In this document: positions 8,750 to 16,847 of the stretch, piece by piece
Numbering within the stretch: position 1 is the first letter of the stretch
Layout: each line of letters begins with the position of its first letter
Origin: Caulobacter sp. Root343
GTDB taxonomy: Bacteria > Pseudomonadota > Alphaproteobacteria > Caulobacterales > Caulobacteraceae
Direction of reading: 5' to 3'
DNA: 64,000 nt
NCBI RefSeq assembly: GCF_001425745.1
Contig: NZ_LMDF01000008.1
Location: 124,001 to 188,000, forward strand
The notes under the pieces: generated by a model
Databases searched by the model: none
The model's input: the letters and a program-made list of their open reading frames with translations, nothing else
Told to the model about the DNA's origin: nothing
Made by a program: the position numbers and the translations under genes

Positions 8750-9361
8750 ATGCGAAATCTGGTTGTGCTCGTTCTGCTCGCCGCACTTCCCGCTTCGGCG
8801 GCGCAAGCTCCCGCGAGGCAGATCGCGCCGTCGATCGCCTCTACTGAAGTCCCCTCCCTCAAGGTGTCGCAGCCCTACAGGGTCAAGCAGCAAGGCGGCG
8901 GCCTGGGAATCTTCGTCGACGAGGCCGTGGTCTTCCATCGGATCGGCGAGGGTCCCGAGCCCGTATGGGTGATGGAACGTCGGCGACGGGATCAGAACGT
9001 CGGCGTGGTGACCTTCCGACACGACTGGATCGACGGGCGCACCTGTCCGGCGCTGGAGAAAGCGATCGCCGAGATCGGCCGCCTTCCGCCGATCGCCATG
9101 GCCGGTCTCGACACCGAGCCGCGCGGCTGGGTCAGCGACGTCCCGGAAGTCACCCTGATCGGCCCGCCAGCAGGCGGACGCATGGGTGACCTGGTGCTCC
9201 GGCGCGACCTGATGGGGCCGGTGTCTCGCTGGTGGCGGGCCAGCTCGAAGGCGCTGGAAACCTGCTGGCGGGCCAAGCAGCCCTACATCGCCGGCGCCTA
9301 CGACCTGCGATCGAAGCTCTCGACCGCCCAGGACGAGGTGGAGATCATGCGGCCCTATTGA
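8750..9361 (+). CDS. Secreted protein of unknown function
   Basis: A 203-residue protein with a clear Sec signal peptide (MRNLVVLVLLAALPASAAQA, cleavage near residue 19). The mature part has two cysteines (TCPALE near 100 and ETCWRAK near 177) that could form a disulfide, and a WRASSKALE stretch. I do not recognise a family. It follows the cupin by 40 bp on the same strand and its last bases overlap the end of the convergent LysR gene by 7 bp. Confidence 0.7.
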   Translation: MRNLVVLVLLAALPASAAQAPARQIAPSIASTEVPSLKVSQPYRVKQQGGGLGIFVDEAVVFHRIGEGPEPVWVMERRRRDQNVGVVTFRHDWIDGRTCPALEKAIAEIGRLPPIAMAGLDTEPRGWVSDVPEVTLIGPPAGGRMGDLVLRRDLMGPVSRWWRASSKALETCWRAKQPYIAGAYDLRSKLSTAQDEVEIMRPY

Positions 9362-10254
9362 GGGCTTCGCAGCTCGAGCAGCCAGTCGTGGACCGCGATC
9401 ACGGCCGGCGAGGCGGTCGGCAGCCGCAGCAAGTGATAGGGCCGCCCCTGGATCACCGCCTCGAACGGCTGGACCAGCAGGCCCGAAGCCAGCTCGTCGC
9501 GCACCAAGCCCAGGCTGGCCATGGCCACGCCCAAGCCCGCCACCGCCGCCTGGATCGCCTGGCTGTCGTCGGTGAAGGTCAGGCGCGGGGTGGTGTCGAG
9601 ATCCGCCAGGCCGCTCATCTGCGCCCAGCGCGCCCAGGTCGGGGTGTCGGCGGCGGGATGACGCCACTCGGCGTGCAGAAGGGTCTGGCCGCGCAGGTCG
9701 CCCAGCGAGGTCAGGCCTAGCTTGGGACTGCAAACCGGCGCGAAACTCTCGACATAAAGCGGCTCGGCGACCAAGCCCGGGAAGGGCCCGTAGCCGTAGC
9801 GGATCGCCAGGTCCGCCACGCCGGAGCGTAGGTCGACCGGATCGTCTGACGCATGCAGCCGCAGCTGAAGATCGGGATGCATCCGCCGGAAATCGGCCAT
9901 GCGCGGCAGCAGAAGACGCGCCGCGAAAGCGACCAGGACCGAGAGCGTGACCGTCTTGTCGCCGTCGTCGGGCTTCAGGGCTCGCAGCGCCTCGGCGAAG
10001 CCGTCGAAGCCGTCGCGCAGCACGGGGAACAATCGCCGCCCCGGCGCGGTGAGGGCGACACGGCGGACGTGGCGCTCGAACAGCTTTAGGCCCAGCGTCC
10101 CTTCCAGATCGCGGATGCGGTGGCTGATCGCCGTCGGCGTCACGCCCAGTTCGTCGGCGGCCAGGCGAAAACTCTCCAGTCGCGCGGCGGCCTCGAAGGC
10201 GCGCAGGGCGCCCAGCGGCAGACGGCGGCGCGTGAATGAATTGATCTCATCCAT
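9355..10254 (-). CDS. LysR-family regulator (GcvA-like)
   Basis: A 299-residue LysR-type transcriptional regulator. The N-terminal winged HTH (residues 12-70) contains LGALRAFEAAARLESFRLAADELGVT and SHRIRDLEGTLGLKLF-type recognition elements, close to the GcvA/AmpR branch. The remainder is the periplasmic-binding-protein-like effector domain. It is divergent from the azoreductase gene with 86 bp between starts, the normal layout for a LysR controlling its neighbour and itself. Candidate operator repeats lie at 10267-10303. Confidence 0.92.
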   Translation of the reverse strand: MDEINSFTRRRLPLGALRAFEAAARLESFRLAADELGVTPTAISHRIRDLEGTLGLKLFERHVRRVALTAPGRRLFPVLRDGFDGFAEALRALKPDDGDKTVTLSVLVAFAARLLLPRMADFRRMHPDLQLRLHASDDPVDLRSGVADLAIRYGYGPFPGLVAEPLYVESFAPVCSPKLGLTSLGDLRGQTLLHAEWRHPAADTPTWARWAQMSGLADLDTTPRLTFTDDSQAIQAAVAGLGVAMASLGLVRDELASGLLVQPFEAVIQGRPYHLLRLPTASPAVIAVHDWLLELRSPQ

Positions 10255-10266
10255 GGCTTGACGATT

Positions 10267-10303
10267 ACGCGTTCGTCAGTCCGACGTCACGCGTTCAGAA
10301 CGC
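10267..10303. promoter_or_regulatory. Candidate LysR operator
   Basis: Two direct copies of ACGCGTTC (10267-10274 and 10289-10296) are spaced 22 bp apart, about two helical turns. The second copy is part of a 13-bp dyad, GCGTTC-A-GAACGC (10291-10303). The position, between divergent starts, fits a LysR-type binding site. No binding data; inference. Confidence 0.45.
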
Positions 10304-10340
10304 TTTCCGAGATGATTTCATGTCAGCCTTGGAGTTCGCC

Positions 10341-11039
10341 ATGACCACGGTTCTTCAAATCGACGCCAGCGCCCGCTCGGGACGTTCCGGCGACAGCCGC
10401 CATGGCTCGCACACCCGCCGGCTCACCCACCGGTTCATGGAGGCGTGGCGCACCCTACGCCCCGAGGACGCGGTGCTCTATCGCGATATCGGGGCCCGGC
10501 CGCCGCGTCCGGTGAGCGGCGAATGGATCCAGGCCGCCTTCGCCCCGCCGGCGGCGCGCGAGCCGTGGATGCGCGAGGTCCTGGGCGAGAGCGACACCCT
10601 GGTCGCCGAGCTCAAGGCCGCGGACATCATCGTCATCGGGGCGCCGATGTACAATTTCGGCCCGCCGGCCCAGCTGAAGGCCTGGATCGACAACATCGTT
10701 CGCGTCGGCCTGACCTTCGGCTTCGATCGCGCGCGGGAAGGCGAGCCGTACTGGCCGATGCTGGCGGGACAGGGCAAGACCCTCGTCATCCTGACGGCGC
10801 GCGGCGACCACGGCTATGACGCCGGCGAACGGATCGCGGACTTGGAGCTTGTGATCCCCAGCCTGGCCAAGCCCCTGGCCTACCTCGGCGTCACGGACAC
10901 GCGAACGGTAGCGGTCGAGTACGACGAGTTCGCCGACGACCGCCTCGCGGCCTCGCTCCGCGACGCCGAGGCGAGCGTCGATGCGCTGGCGAAGAGGATC
11001 GTGGCGGAAAGAGACGTGGACCGGGCGCGGGTCGCCTGA
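10341..11039 (+). CDS. azoR: FMN-dependent NAD(P)H azoreductase
   Basis: A 232-residue flavodoxin-fold quinone/azo reductase, using FMN and NAD(P)H. The N-terminal phosphate-binding segment is VLQIDASARSGRS; GAPMYNFGPPAQLKAWIDN is the family's FMN and dimer signature; the segment after TARGDHGY completes the fold. I use the ATG at 10341 because GGAG lies 5-8 bases upstream; an ATG at 10320 is possible but has no such site. Likely function is detoxification of quinones or azo and nitro compounds, controlled by the divergent LysR. Confidence 0.9.
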   Translation: MTTVLQIDASARSGRSGDSRHGSHTRRLTHRFMEAWRTLRPEDAVLYRDIGARPPRPVSGEWIQAAFAPPAAREPWMREVLGESDTLVAELKAADIIVIGAPMYNFGPPAQLKAWIDNIVRVGLTFGFDRAREGEPYWPMLAGQGKTLVILTARGDHGYDAGERIADLELVIPSLAKPLAYLGVTDTRTVAVEYDEFADDRLAASLRDAEASVDALAKRIVAERDVDRARVA

Positions 11040-11061
11040 CGGCCGGAGGCGCGTCGAGGCC

Positions 11062-11583
11062 TTAAGCCGCCCGGCGCGCCTTCTTCACCTTGGCCATGGC
11101 GCGGTCGCGGCGCAGGCGCGAAAGGTGGTCGATGAACAGGACGCCTTCCAGGTGGTCCATCTCGTGCTGGATGCAGACGGCGAACAGGCCCTCGGCCTCC
11201 TCGACGACCGTCTCGCCCTGGTAGGTCATGTAGCGGACGGTGACCTTCGACGGGCGCTCGACCTCGTCGAAATATTCCGGCACCGACAGGCAGCCTTCCT
11301 CGTAGCCGAGGACCTCTTCCGAGGTCGACAGGATCTCGGGATTGACGAAGTAGCGCGGCGCCGGCTCCTCGCCCTCGCGCGCCAGGTCCATGACGATGAT
11401 CCGCACGGGCTCGCCCACCTGCACGGCGGCCAGGCCGATGCCCGGGGCGTCGTACATGGTCTCCAGCATGTCATCCATCAGGACGCGCAGCTCGTCGGTG
11501 ACGACCTCCACCGGGGTGGAGATCTTCTTCAGCGTCGCCAGGTCGGCGGCGTTATCGACGGTGAGGATGCGACGGATAGCCAT
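11062..11583 (-). CDS. def: Peptide deformylase
   Basis: Removes the N-formyl group from nascent proteins, the reverse partner of fmt. The 173-residue protein has all three motifs: GIGLAA (48-53), EEGCLS with metal ligand Cys98 (95-100), and HEMDH with His140, Glu141 and His144. It is 8 bp downstream of rmuC on the same strand and probably cotranscribed. It is not next to fmt here, which lies 8 kb away. Confidence 0.97.
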   Translation of the reverse strand: MAIRRILTVDNAADLATLKKISTPVEVVTDELRVLMDDMLETMYDAPGIGLAAVQVGEPVRIIVMDLAREGEEPAPRYFVNPEILSTSEEVLGYEEGCLSVPEYFDEVERPSKVTVRYMTYQGETVVEEAEGLFAVCIQHEMDHLEGVLFIDHLSRLRRDRAMAKVKKARRAA

Positions 11584-11591
11584 GATATTGG

Positions 11592-12890
11592 TCAGGTAAG
11601 CGTCTCATTTCCGAGCGTCAAGGTGGGGGATTGTCCCACCGCCAGCTTGGTGAGCGGCCGGACCCCCTGCTCCACCGGCGCCGGCTCGGCGATCTCCTTG
11701 CCCTCGTGGTCGACCGACAGCTCCTCGAAGCGGCGGGCCTGGGTCAGGACCTGGCTCTCCAGCGAACCGACAAACTGGTTGTACTTGCCCACGGCGCTTT
11801 CCAGCGCCTTGCCCATGGCCCCGGCGTGGGCGCCCATGACCGAGACGCGCTTGTAGAGCTCGCGGCCGACCTCGACGATGCGGGCGGCGTTCTTGGCCTG
11901 GTCCTCGGCCCGCCAGCCATAGGCGACGGCCTTGCAGAGCGCGAACAGGGTGGTCGGGGTGACCAGCACCACCCGGCGGTCCATGGCCTCGGCCATCAGC
12001 TCGGGCAGCCGGTCCAGGGCCGCGGCCAGGAAGCCGTCGCCGGGCACGAACATGGCCACGAAGTCCGGCGAACCCTCGCCCGCGAACTGGTCCCAATAGG
12101 CCTTGGACGACAGGCTCTGCATGTGGGCGCGGACGCTGGCGGCGTGGCGGACCATGGCGGCCTCGCGCAGGACCTCGTCGGTGGCCTCCTGTGACTCCAG
12201 GAAGGCGTTCAGCGAGCATTTGGCGTCGATCACGAACACGCCGCCCCCCGGCAAGGTGACCTTGACGTCGGGGCGGCGGCGGCCCTCGTCGGTGTCGACG
12301 CTGAACTGCTCCTGGAAGTCGAAGCGGCTGTTGAGGCCAGCGGCCTCCAGCACGTTGCGCAAGGTCTGTTCGCCCCAGCGGCCCTGGACGCCCGCCCCGC
12401 GACGCAGCGCGGCCGACAGCTTGCGGGCCTCGGCCTGGGTGGCGGTCGAGGCCTCGAGCAGGGCGGCGATCTGAGCCTTGAGCCCCCCGGACTCTTCGGC
12501 GCGCGCCTTCTCGACGGCGGTGACCTGGGCCTCGAACTTGGCCAGGGTCTCGGCGACCGGCTTCAGCTGGGCTTCGAGGCGGGCCTGGGTCAGTTGATCC
12601 CGGCTCTTGGCGTTCTCGTCGGCCCGCTTGATCAGCTGTTCGGCCACGGCGTTGGCGCTCTGGGCGGCCTGGGCGCGGATCAGCTCGATCTGGGTGGCGG
12701 TCTGATCTTCCAGGAGGCGGGCGCGCTCCTCGGCCTGGGCCACGCGCTCGTTCAGCATCCAGGCCTGCGCCTCGGCCTTGGCGGCGCGGCGCTGAGAGGC
12801 GAGCGCCCACAGGGCGCAGGCGACGGCGGCCAGGGCGAAGACGATGGCCAGGATTGGGGCCAGGATCAGGAACGGATCAGAAAAGTTCAT
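11592..12890 (-). CDS. rmuC: DNA recombination protein RmuC
   Basis: A 432-residue RmuC-family protein, implicated in limiting inverted-repeat recombination. An N-terminal membrane anchor (residues about 5-30) is followed by a long Ala/Gln/Glu-rich coiled coil (about 33-165) and the conserved nuclease-like core with LRNVLEAAGL, DVKVTLPGG, VIDAKCSLNAF (PD-(D/E)xK-like) and FVPGDGFLAAAL. The stop is 8 bp before def. The protein probably sits at the inner membrane. Confidence 0.93.
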   Translation of the reverse strand: MNFSDPFLILAPILAIVFALAAVACALWALASQRRAAKAEAQAWMLNERVAQAEERARLLEDQTATQIELIRAQAAQSANAVAEQLIKRADENAKSRDQLTQARLEAQLKPVAETLAKFEAQVTAVEKARAEESGGLKAQIAALLEASTATQAEARKLSAALRRGAGVQGRWGEQTLRNVLEAAGLNSRFDFQEQFSVDTDEGRRRPDVKVTLPGGGVFVIDAKCSLNAFLESQEATDEVLREAAMVRHAASVRAHMQSLSSKAYWDQFAGEGSPDFVAMFVPGDGFLAAALDRLPELMAEAMDRRVVLVTPTTLFALCKAVAYGWRAEDQAKNAARIVEVGRELYKRVSVMGAHAGAMGKALESAVGKYNQFVGSLESQVLTQARRFEELSVDHEGKEIAEPAPVEQGVRPLTKLAVGQSPTLTLGNETLT

Positions 12891-12957
12891 GCTCCGTTCT
12901 TAGCCGGAGTCGGCTCGGAGCGGAAGGCGGCCGGACGGTCGTCCGGCCGCCACCGGA

Positions 12958-13110
12958 TCAGGCGTCGCCGTCCGCGAGGTCGGCGATCAGGCCGTTGATC
13001 GGCTCGTCGTTGAAGCTGGTGACGTTGTGACCTTTGTCCACGACGCCGACCTTGGCGACGTGCGGGGCTTCGGTCTCGGCTTCGGGAGCCTTGTCTTCGG
13101 GCGTGCTCAT
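12958..13110 (-). CDS. Small hypothetical protein
   Basis: A 50-residue acidic protein starting MSTPEDKAPEAE. The ATG at 13110 is preceded by GGAGG at 8-9 bases; a start ten codons upstream has no comparable site. The sequence includes HVAKVGVVDKGHNVTS and ends in an acidic tail. No transmembrane segment or known domain. It lies between recR and rmuC on the same strand. Confidence 0.55.
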   Translation of the reverse strand: MSTPEDKAPEAETEAPHVAKVGVVDKGHNVTSFNDEPINGLIADLADGDA

Positions 13111-13221
13111 GATTTTGTCCCTCCACTCACGCGCCGACAATCCGTCGAACGCGGCTGGGCGGACCTTGGCGCGGGAAAGCGAGACTGTCAGCCAGATTCC
13201 GGCGTCACCCCACGAATTCCC

Positions 13222-13824
13222 TCAGGCCGGACGCCGGGCGCGCAGGGCCTGGGCGATCGTGCCGTCGTCGAGCCAGTCAAGGTCGCCGCCGACCGGCACC
13301 CCGCGCGCCAGCATGGTCACCGGCACGGCGGTCGGCGCCAGGCGGTCGGCGAGATAGTGGGCGGTCGTCTGGCCGTCGACCGTGGCCGGCAGGGCCAGGA
13401 TCACCTCGGACACCTGACCATCCCCGACCCGCGCGACCAGTTCCCCGACCCGCAGGGACTCCGGCCCCATCCCATCCAGCGCCGACAACAGCCCGCCCAG
13501 CACATGGTAGCGGCCCTTGAACGAGCCGCCGCGCTCCATGGCCCAGACCGAGCCGACCTCCTCGACCACGCAGATCAGCCGCGGGTCGCGGGTCATGTCC
13601 GAACAGATGGCGCAGGGGTCGGTGACGTCCAGCGAGCCGCAGACCCCGCAGGTGCGGACCTTGGCCTGGGCCTCGGCCATAGCCAGGGCCAGCGGCGCCA
13701 GCAGGGTGTCGCGCTTCTTCAGCAGCGCCAGGGCCGCGCGCCGGCCCGAGCGCGGTCCCAGCCCCGGCAGCTTGGACAGCAGGGCGATCAGGCGCTCGAT
13801 CTCGGGTCCGGCGGAGGCGGCCAT
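13222..13824 (-). CDS. recR: Recombination protein RecR
   Basis: Works with RecF and RecO in daughter-strand gap repair. The 200-residue protein has an N-terminal helix-hairpin-helix (LSKLPGLGPRSGRRAALAL), a C4 zinc finger (Cys59, Cys62, Cys71, Cys74) and a Toprim domain with VVEEVGSVWAME. The ATG at 13824 shares one base with the stop of the upstream gene. The ffs-dnaX-ybaB-recR arrangement is conserved in many bacteria; here a secreted protein gene is inserted before recR. Confidence 0.96.
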   Translation of the reverse strand: MAASAGPEIERLIALLSKLPGLGPRSGRRAALALLKKRDTLLAPLALAMAEAQAKVRTCGVCGSLDVTDPCAICSDMTRDPRLICVVEEVGSVWAMERGGSFKGRYHVLGGLLSALDGMGPESLRVGELVARVGDGQVSEVILALPATVDGQTTAHYLADRLAPTAVPVTMLARGVPVGGDLDWLDDGTIAQALRARRPA

Positions 13825-14261
13825 CAGGGTTTGGCGACCCGGGTGACCTGGCTGTAGATCACCCGCCACTGGCCGTCGCGCTTGGCCCAGGTGTCGACGA
13901 AGCGGACCATCAGCGCGAAGCGCTGGCCGCCGTCCGTTCCGGTCATGTTGACCCGCCCGCCGAGCAGGGCGACGTCGCCGTGGACCTTCTCGACCGGCTC
14001 CTCGATCGTGAACGGATCGAGCTTGAAGCCGGGCGTGACGTAATCGCGGATCAGGTCGGCCTTGGACTGGACGGCCCCCGCGCCATTGACCAGCACATAG
14101 TCGTCGGCGACCAGCCGCTCGAGCGCGGCGCGGTCCGAATGGACCTGGGCCTCGTCATAGGCATGGGCGGCGGCGGCCAGGTCGGGCGGCAAGGTTTCCG
14201 CCCAGGCGGCGACCGGCGCGCCGACCAGAACGAGGGCCGCCAGCAACGAACGGATCTTCAT
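13824..14261 (-). CDS. Secreted SnoaL/NTF2-like protein
   Basis: A 145-residue protein with a signal peptide (residues 1-21, ending AWA-E). The mature region has the NTF2-like fold of DUF4440/SnoaL-type proteins: ALERLVADDYVLVNGAG, KADLIRDYVTPG, and a terminal FVDTWAKRDGQWRVIYSQVTRV strand. These proteins often bind small ligands; no catalytic residues can be assigned. Its stop overlaps the recR start by one base, so it is inserted into an otherwise housekeeping operon. Confidence 0.78.
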   Translation of the reverse strand: MKIRSLLAALVLVGAPVAAWAETLPPDLAAAAHAYDEAQVHSDRAALERLVADDYVLVNGAGAVQSKADLIRDYVTPGFKLDPFTIEEPVEKVHGDVALLGGRVNMTGTDGGQRFALMVRFVDTWAKRDGQWRVIYSQVTRVAKP

Positions 14262-14285
14262 GCGCGAGCCCTCCCTGGCGTCGAG

Positions 14286-14615
14286 CTAGAACTTCATGCC
14301 CGGCATGCCGCCCATCAGGCCCGCCATCGGGCCGGCGGCTTCCTGCATCATCTGGGCCTGCTTGGCGTCGAGCTTCTTCTTGGCGTCGGCGTGGGCGGCG
14401 ACGACCAGGTCGGCGATCACCTCGCCCTCGCCCGGCTCGATCAGGCTCTCGTCCAGCGTCACCTTGGCCAGCTCGCCCGTGCCCTTCAGCACCACCGTGA
14501 CCATGCCGCCGCCCGAGGTCCCCTCGACCGTGCTCTCGGCCAGGCGCGCCTGGGCGTCGGCCAGTTTCTGCTGCATGGCCTGGGCCTGCTTCATCAGGCC
14601 GCCGAGGTCTTTCAT
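14286..14615 (-). CDS. ybaB: YbaB/EbfC nucleoid-associated protein
   Basis: A 109-residue DNA-binding protein of the YbaB/EbfC family. It starts KDLGGLMKQAQAMQQKL, has the conserved VEGTSGGGMVTVVLKG centre and ends with a methionine/glycine-rich tail (MAGLMGGMPGM). The ATG at 14615 has GGAG upstream. It lies between dnaX and recR as in many bacteria, but a family B palindromic repeat separates it from dnaX. Confidence 0.94.
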   Translation of the reverse strand: MKDLGGLMKQAQAMQQKLADAQARLAESTVEGTSGGGMVTVVLKGTGELAKVTLDESLIEPGEGEVIADLVVAAHADAKKKLDAKQAQMMQEAAGPMAGLMGGMPGMKF

Positions 14616-14632
14616 GTCCAATCTCCAGTCAG

Positions 14633-14721
14633 TGTCATCCCGGCGAAAGCCGGGACCGCCGGATACGCCGGCGCTTGCCGCGGTCCCGGCTCGGCGCGCT
14701 GCGCGCTTGGCCGGGATGACA
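14633..14721. repeat. Palindromic intergenic repeat, family B copy 1
   Basis: The element begins TGTCATCCCGGC and ends GCCGGGATGACA, with an internal GGGACCGCC/GCGGTCCC pair and a CGCGCTGCGCGC hairpin. A near-identical copy lies at 27475-27574. It sits between dnaX and ybaB, which face the same way, so it could attenuate or process that transcript. Confidence 0.8.
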
Positions 14722-14731
14722 GCTTTTACGG

Positions 14732-16567
14732 TCAGCCCTCTTCCTCGTCCGGCTCCAGGGGCGGAGCCTCGGGGGTGAGGAGCTTGCGGATCTCGACGAT
14801 CTCGGCGCCGGGGAAGGCCGACAGCACCGAGGCCACGAACGGATCCAGCTTGATCTCGGCCAGGGCCTCGCGCTCCTCGCGCTTCTGGCGCTCCATCATG
14901 CTCTCGGCCCCGCCGCCGCCCTCGGCGGCCACGAGCCAAGGCTGGCCCGTCCACTCCTTCAGGGCGCGGACCAGGCGACCGGCCAAGTTGCCGGGCGCGC
15001 CCGGGGCGGCCTCGAAGGTGATGGCGCCAGGCCGGAAGCTGATCGGCCGGACATATTGCTCGACGTCCAGCCGCAGGCCGATATCGCGCCGGGCGGCGAT
15101 CAGGGCGAGCACGTCGTCGAACGAGGCCAGCACCGGCATGGCCTGGGCCGCCGGCGCGGCCATGCTCACCGCCTGGGCCGAGACCCCGCCGCCGGACGAG
15201 CCGCCGCCGACGGAGACGCCGCCGCCTCCCCCGCCGCCGACGGGCGTCCCGTCGCGCAGAGCCTTCAACGCCTCCTCGGGACCGGGCAGGTCGGCGGCGT
15301 AGCACAGGCGGATCAGGGCCATCTCGGCTGCGGCCATGGCGTCGGGCGCGCGGCGCACCTCGTCATGGGCCTTCAGCAGCATCTGCCACAGGCGCGACAG
15401 CGTGCCGGCCGAGGTGTGGGCCCCGATCGCGGCCAGGCGCGCGGCCTGTTCCTTGGGCATCGACAAAGCGTCCGGCCCCAAGGCCTTGGACACCGCCGAG
15501 GCGTGGCAGTGGTCGAGGACGTCGAGCATCACCACCGCCGGATCGGCCCCGAAGCCCCACAGGGCGCGGAAACCTTCGAGGGCGTCCTTGGTCTTGCCGC
15601 CCATCACGTGTTCGAACAGGGCGATGGTCTGGCCGCGATCGGCCAGGCCGAGCATGTCGCGGACGACGGTCGCCGTGACCGTGGCCCCGCGATCGCTCTG
15701 GACGATGGCCTGGTCCAGCAGCGACAGGCCGTCGCGCACCGAGCCCTCGGCCGCGCGGGCGATCAGGGCCAGGGCGTCCATCTCGATCCGCGCGCCTTCC
15801 TTGGCCGAGATGCGGTCGAAGTGCTTGACCAGCACGTCCGGCTCGACCCGGCGCAGGTCGAAGCGCTGGCAGCGGGACAGGATGGTCACCGGCACCTTGC
15901 GGATCTCGGTGGTGGCGAAGATGAACTTGGCGTGCGGCGGCGGCTCTTCCAGCGTCTTCAGCAGGGCGTTGAACGCCGCCGTCGACAGCATGTGCACTTC
16001 GTCGATGATGTAGACCTTGTAGCGCGCCTCGACCGGGGCATAGCGCACCCCGTCCAGCAGTTCGCGCATCTCGTCGACCTTGGTGCGGGACGCGGCGTCC
16101 AGCTCCAGCACGTCCATGTGCCGGCCTTCGATGATCGAGCGGCAGTGGTAGCCCTCGACGGTCAGGTCGACCGAGGGACCTTTGACGGTGTCGGTCTCGT
16201 AGTTCAGAGCCCGGGCCAACAGGCGCGCGGTCGTGGTCTTGCCGACCCCGCGGACGCCGGTGAGCATGAAGGCGTGAGCGATGCGGCCGGTGGAAAAGGC
16301 GTTGGCCAGCGTGCGGACCATGGCCTCCTGGCCGATCAGGTCCTCGAAGGTGCGCGGGCGGTATTTGCGCGCCAGCACCGTATAGGCGTCGCCCTTCTCG
16401 CCCTCGACCGGGGTCTCGACGACAGGACGCGCCGCCTCGACGGGCGCCGGCGCGGGCGCCTCGCCGAAGATGTCGGCGGTGTTCTCGTCGCGCTCGGGAA
16501 GCTCTTCCGCGGGCGGTTCGTCCCACGGCGGCGCGGAATCGGTCGAGAGGTCGTCGTGGTCGGCCAT
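14732..16567 (-). CDS. dnaX: DNA polymerase III subunit gamma/tau
   Basis: Clamp-loader ATPase of the replicative polymerase. The 611-residue protein has a 60-residue acidic N-terminal extension, then KYRPRTFEDLIGQ, Walker A GVRGVGKT (104-111), the Walker B/DEVH segment and sensor 1/SRC arginine-finger region (LSRCQRFDLR). The usual zinc-binding cysteines are largely absent; only one Cys (142) is near that site. A Gly/Ser-rich linker near residue 450 leads to the tau region. I see no A-rich slippery site for programmed frameshifting. The ATG at 16567 (MADHDD) was preferred to a longer frame. Confidence 0.95.
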   Translation of the reverse strand: MADHDDLSTDSAPPWDEPPAEELPERDENTADIFGEAPAPAPVEAARPVVETPVEGEKGDAYTVLARKYRPRTFEDLIGQEAMVRTLANAFSTGRIAHAFMLTGVRGVGKTTTARLLARALNYETDTVKGPSVDLTVEGYHCRSIIEGRHMDVLELDAASRTKVDEMRELLDGVRYAPVEARYKVYIIDEVHMLSTAAFNALLKTLEEPPPHAKFIFATTEIRKVPVTILSRCQRFDLRRVEPDVLVKHFDRISAKEGARIEMDALALIARAAEGSVRDGLSLLDQAIVQSDRGATVTATVVRDMLGLADRGQTIALFEHVMGGKTKDALEGFRALWGFGADPAVVMLDVLDHCHASAVSKALGPDALSMPKEQAARLAAIGAHTSAGTLSRLWQMLLKAHDEVRRAPDAMAAAEMALIRLCYAADLPGPEEALKALRDGTPVGGGGGGGVSVGGGSSGGGVSAQAVSMAAPAAQAMPVLASFDDVLALIAARRDIGLRLDVEQYVRPISFRPGAITFEAAPGAPGNLAGRLVRALKEWTGQPWLVAAEGGGGAESMMERQKREEREALAEIKLDPFVASVLSAFPGAEIVEIRKLLTPEAPPLEPDEEEG

Positions 16568-16660
16568 GGGACGAGTGTAGTGGCGCGGAGCGCGCGGCAA
16601 AAGGCCCGGCCCGATCAGACCGTACTTCTACTGACAGATTTTAGGGAAAGAGGGGAAGGT

Positions 16661-16753
16661 GGAGACCGGACAGCGACCCAGAGCTGATCTCGTTGTGGCT
16701 GCTGCCTCTCGGCCCTGACCAGGTTGGCGAGGACTCCGTCCGCGCCGGTCTCC
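16661..16753 (-). ncRNA. ffs: 4.5S signal recognition particle RNA
   Basis: The reverse complement contains the SRP RNA core GGTCAGGGCCGAGAGGCAG followed by CAGCC, with a GNRA-type GAGA apical loop, the symmetric internal loops and the Ffh-binding GGCAGCAGCC side. The ends pair perfectly: GGAGACCGG at 16745-16753 with CCGGTCTCC at 16661-16669. The length, about 93 nt, fits bacterial small SRP RNA. The position upstream of dnaX matches other genomes. A promoter whose predicted start coincides with base 16753 lies immediately upstream. Confidence 0.92.
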
Positions 16754-16759
16754 GAGGCC

Positions 16760-16788
16760 TATATCGCGACTCATCGCGACGGATGCAA
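16760..16788 (-). promoter_or_regulatory. Promoter of ffs
   Basis: On the minus strand: -35 TTGCAT (16783-16788), 17-bp spacer, -10 GATATA (16760-16765). The predicted start seven bases further, at 16753, is exactly the first base of the SRP RNA stem. The same GATATA -10 occurs in the nrdA promoter. Confidence 0.7.
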
Positions 16789-16847
16789 GGCGCATGACGC
16801 ATCCGCGACGTCGTGACGAGCGATCACGCCCGCGCTAGAGAAACAAA

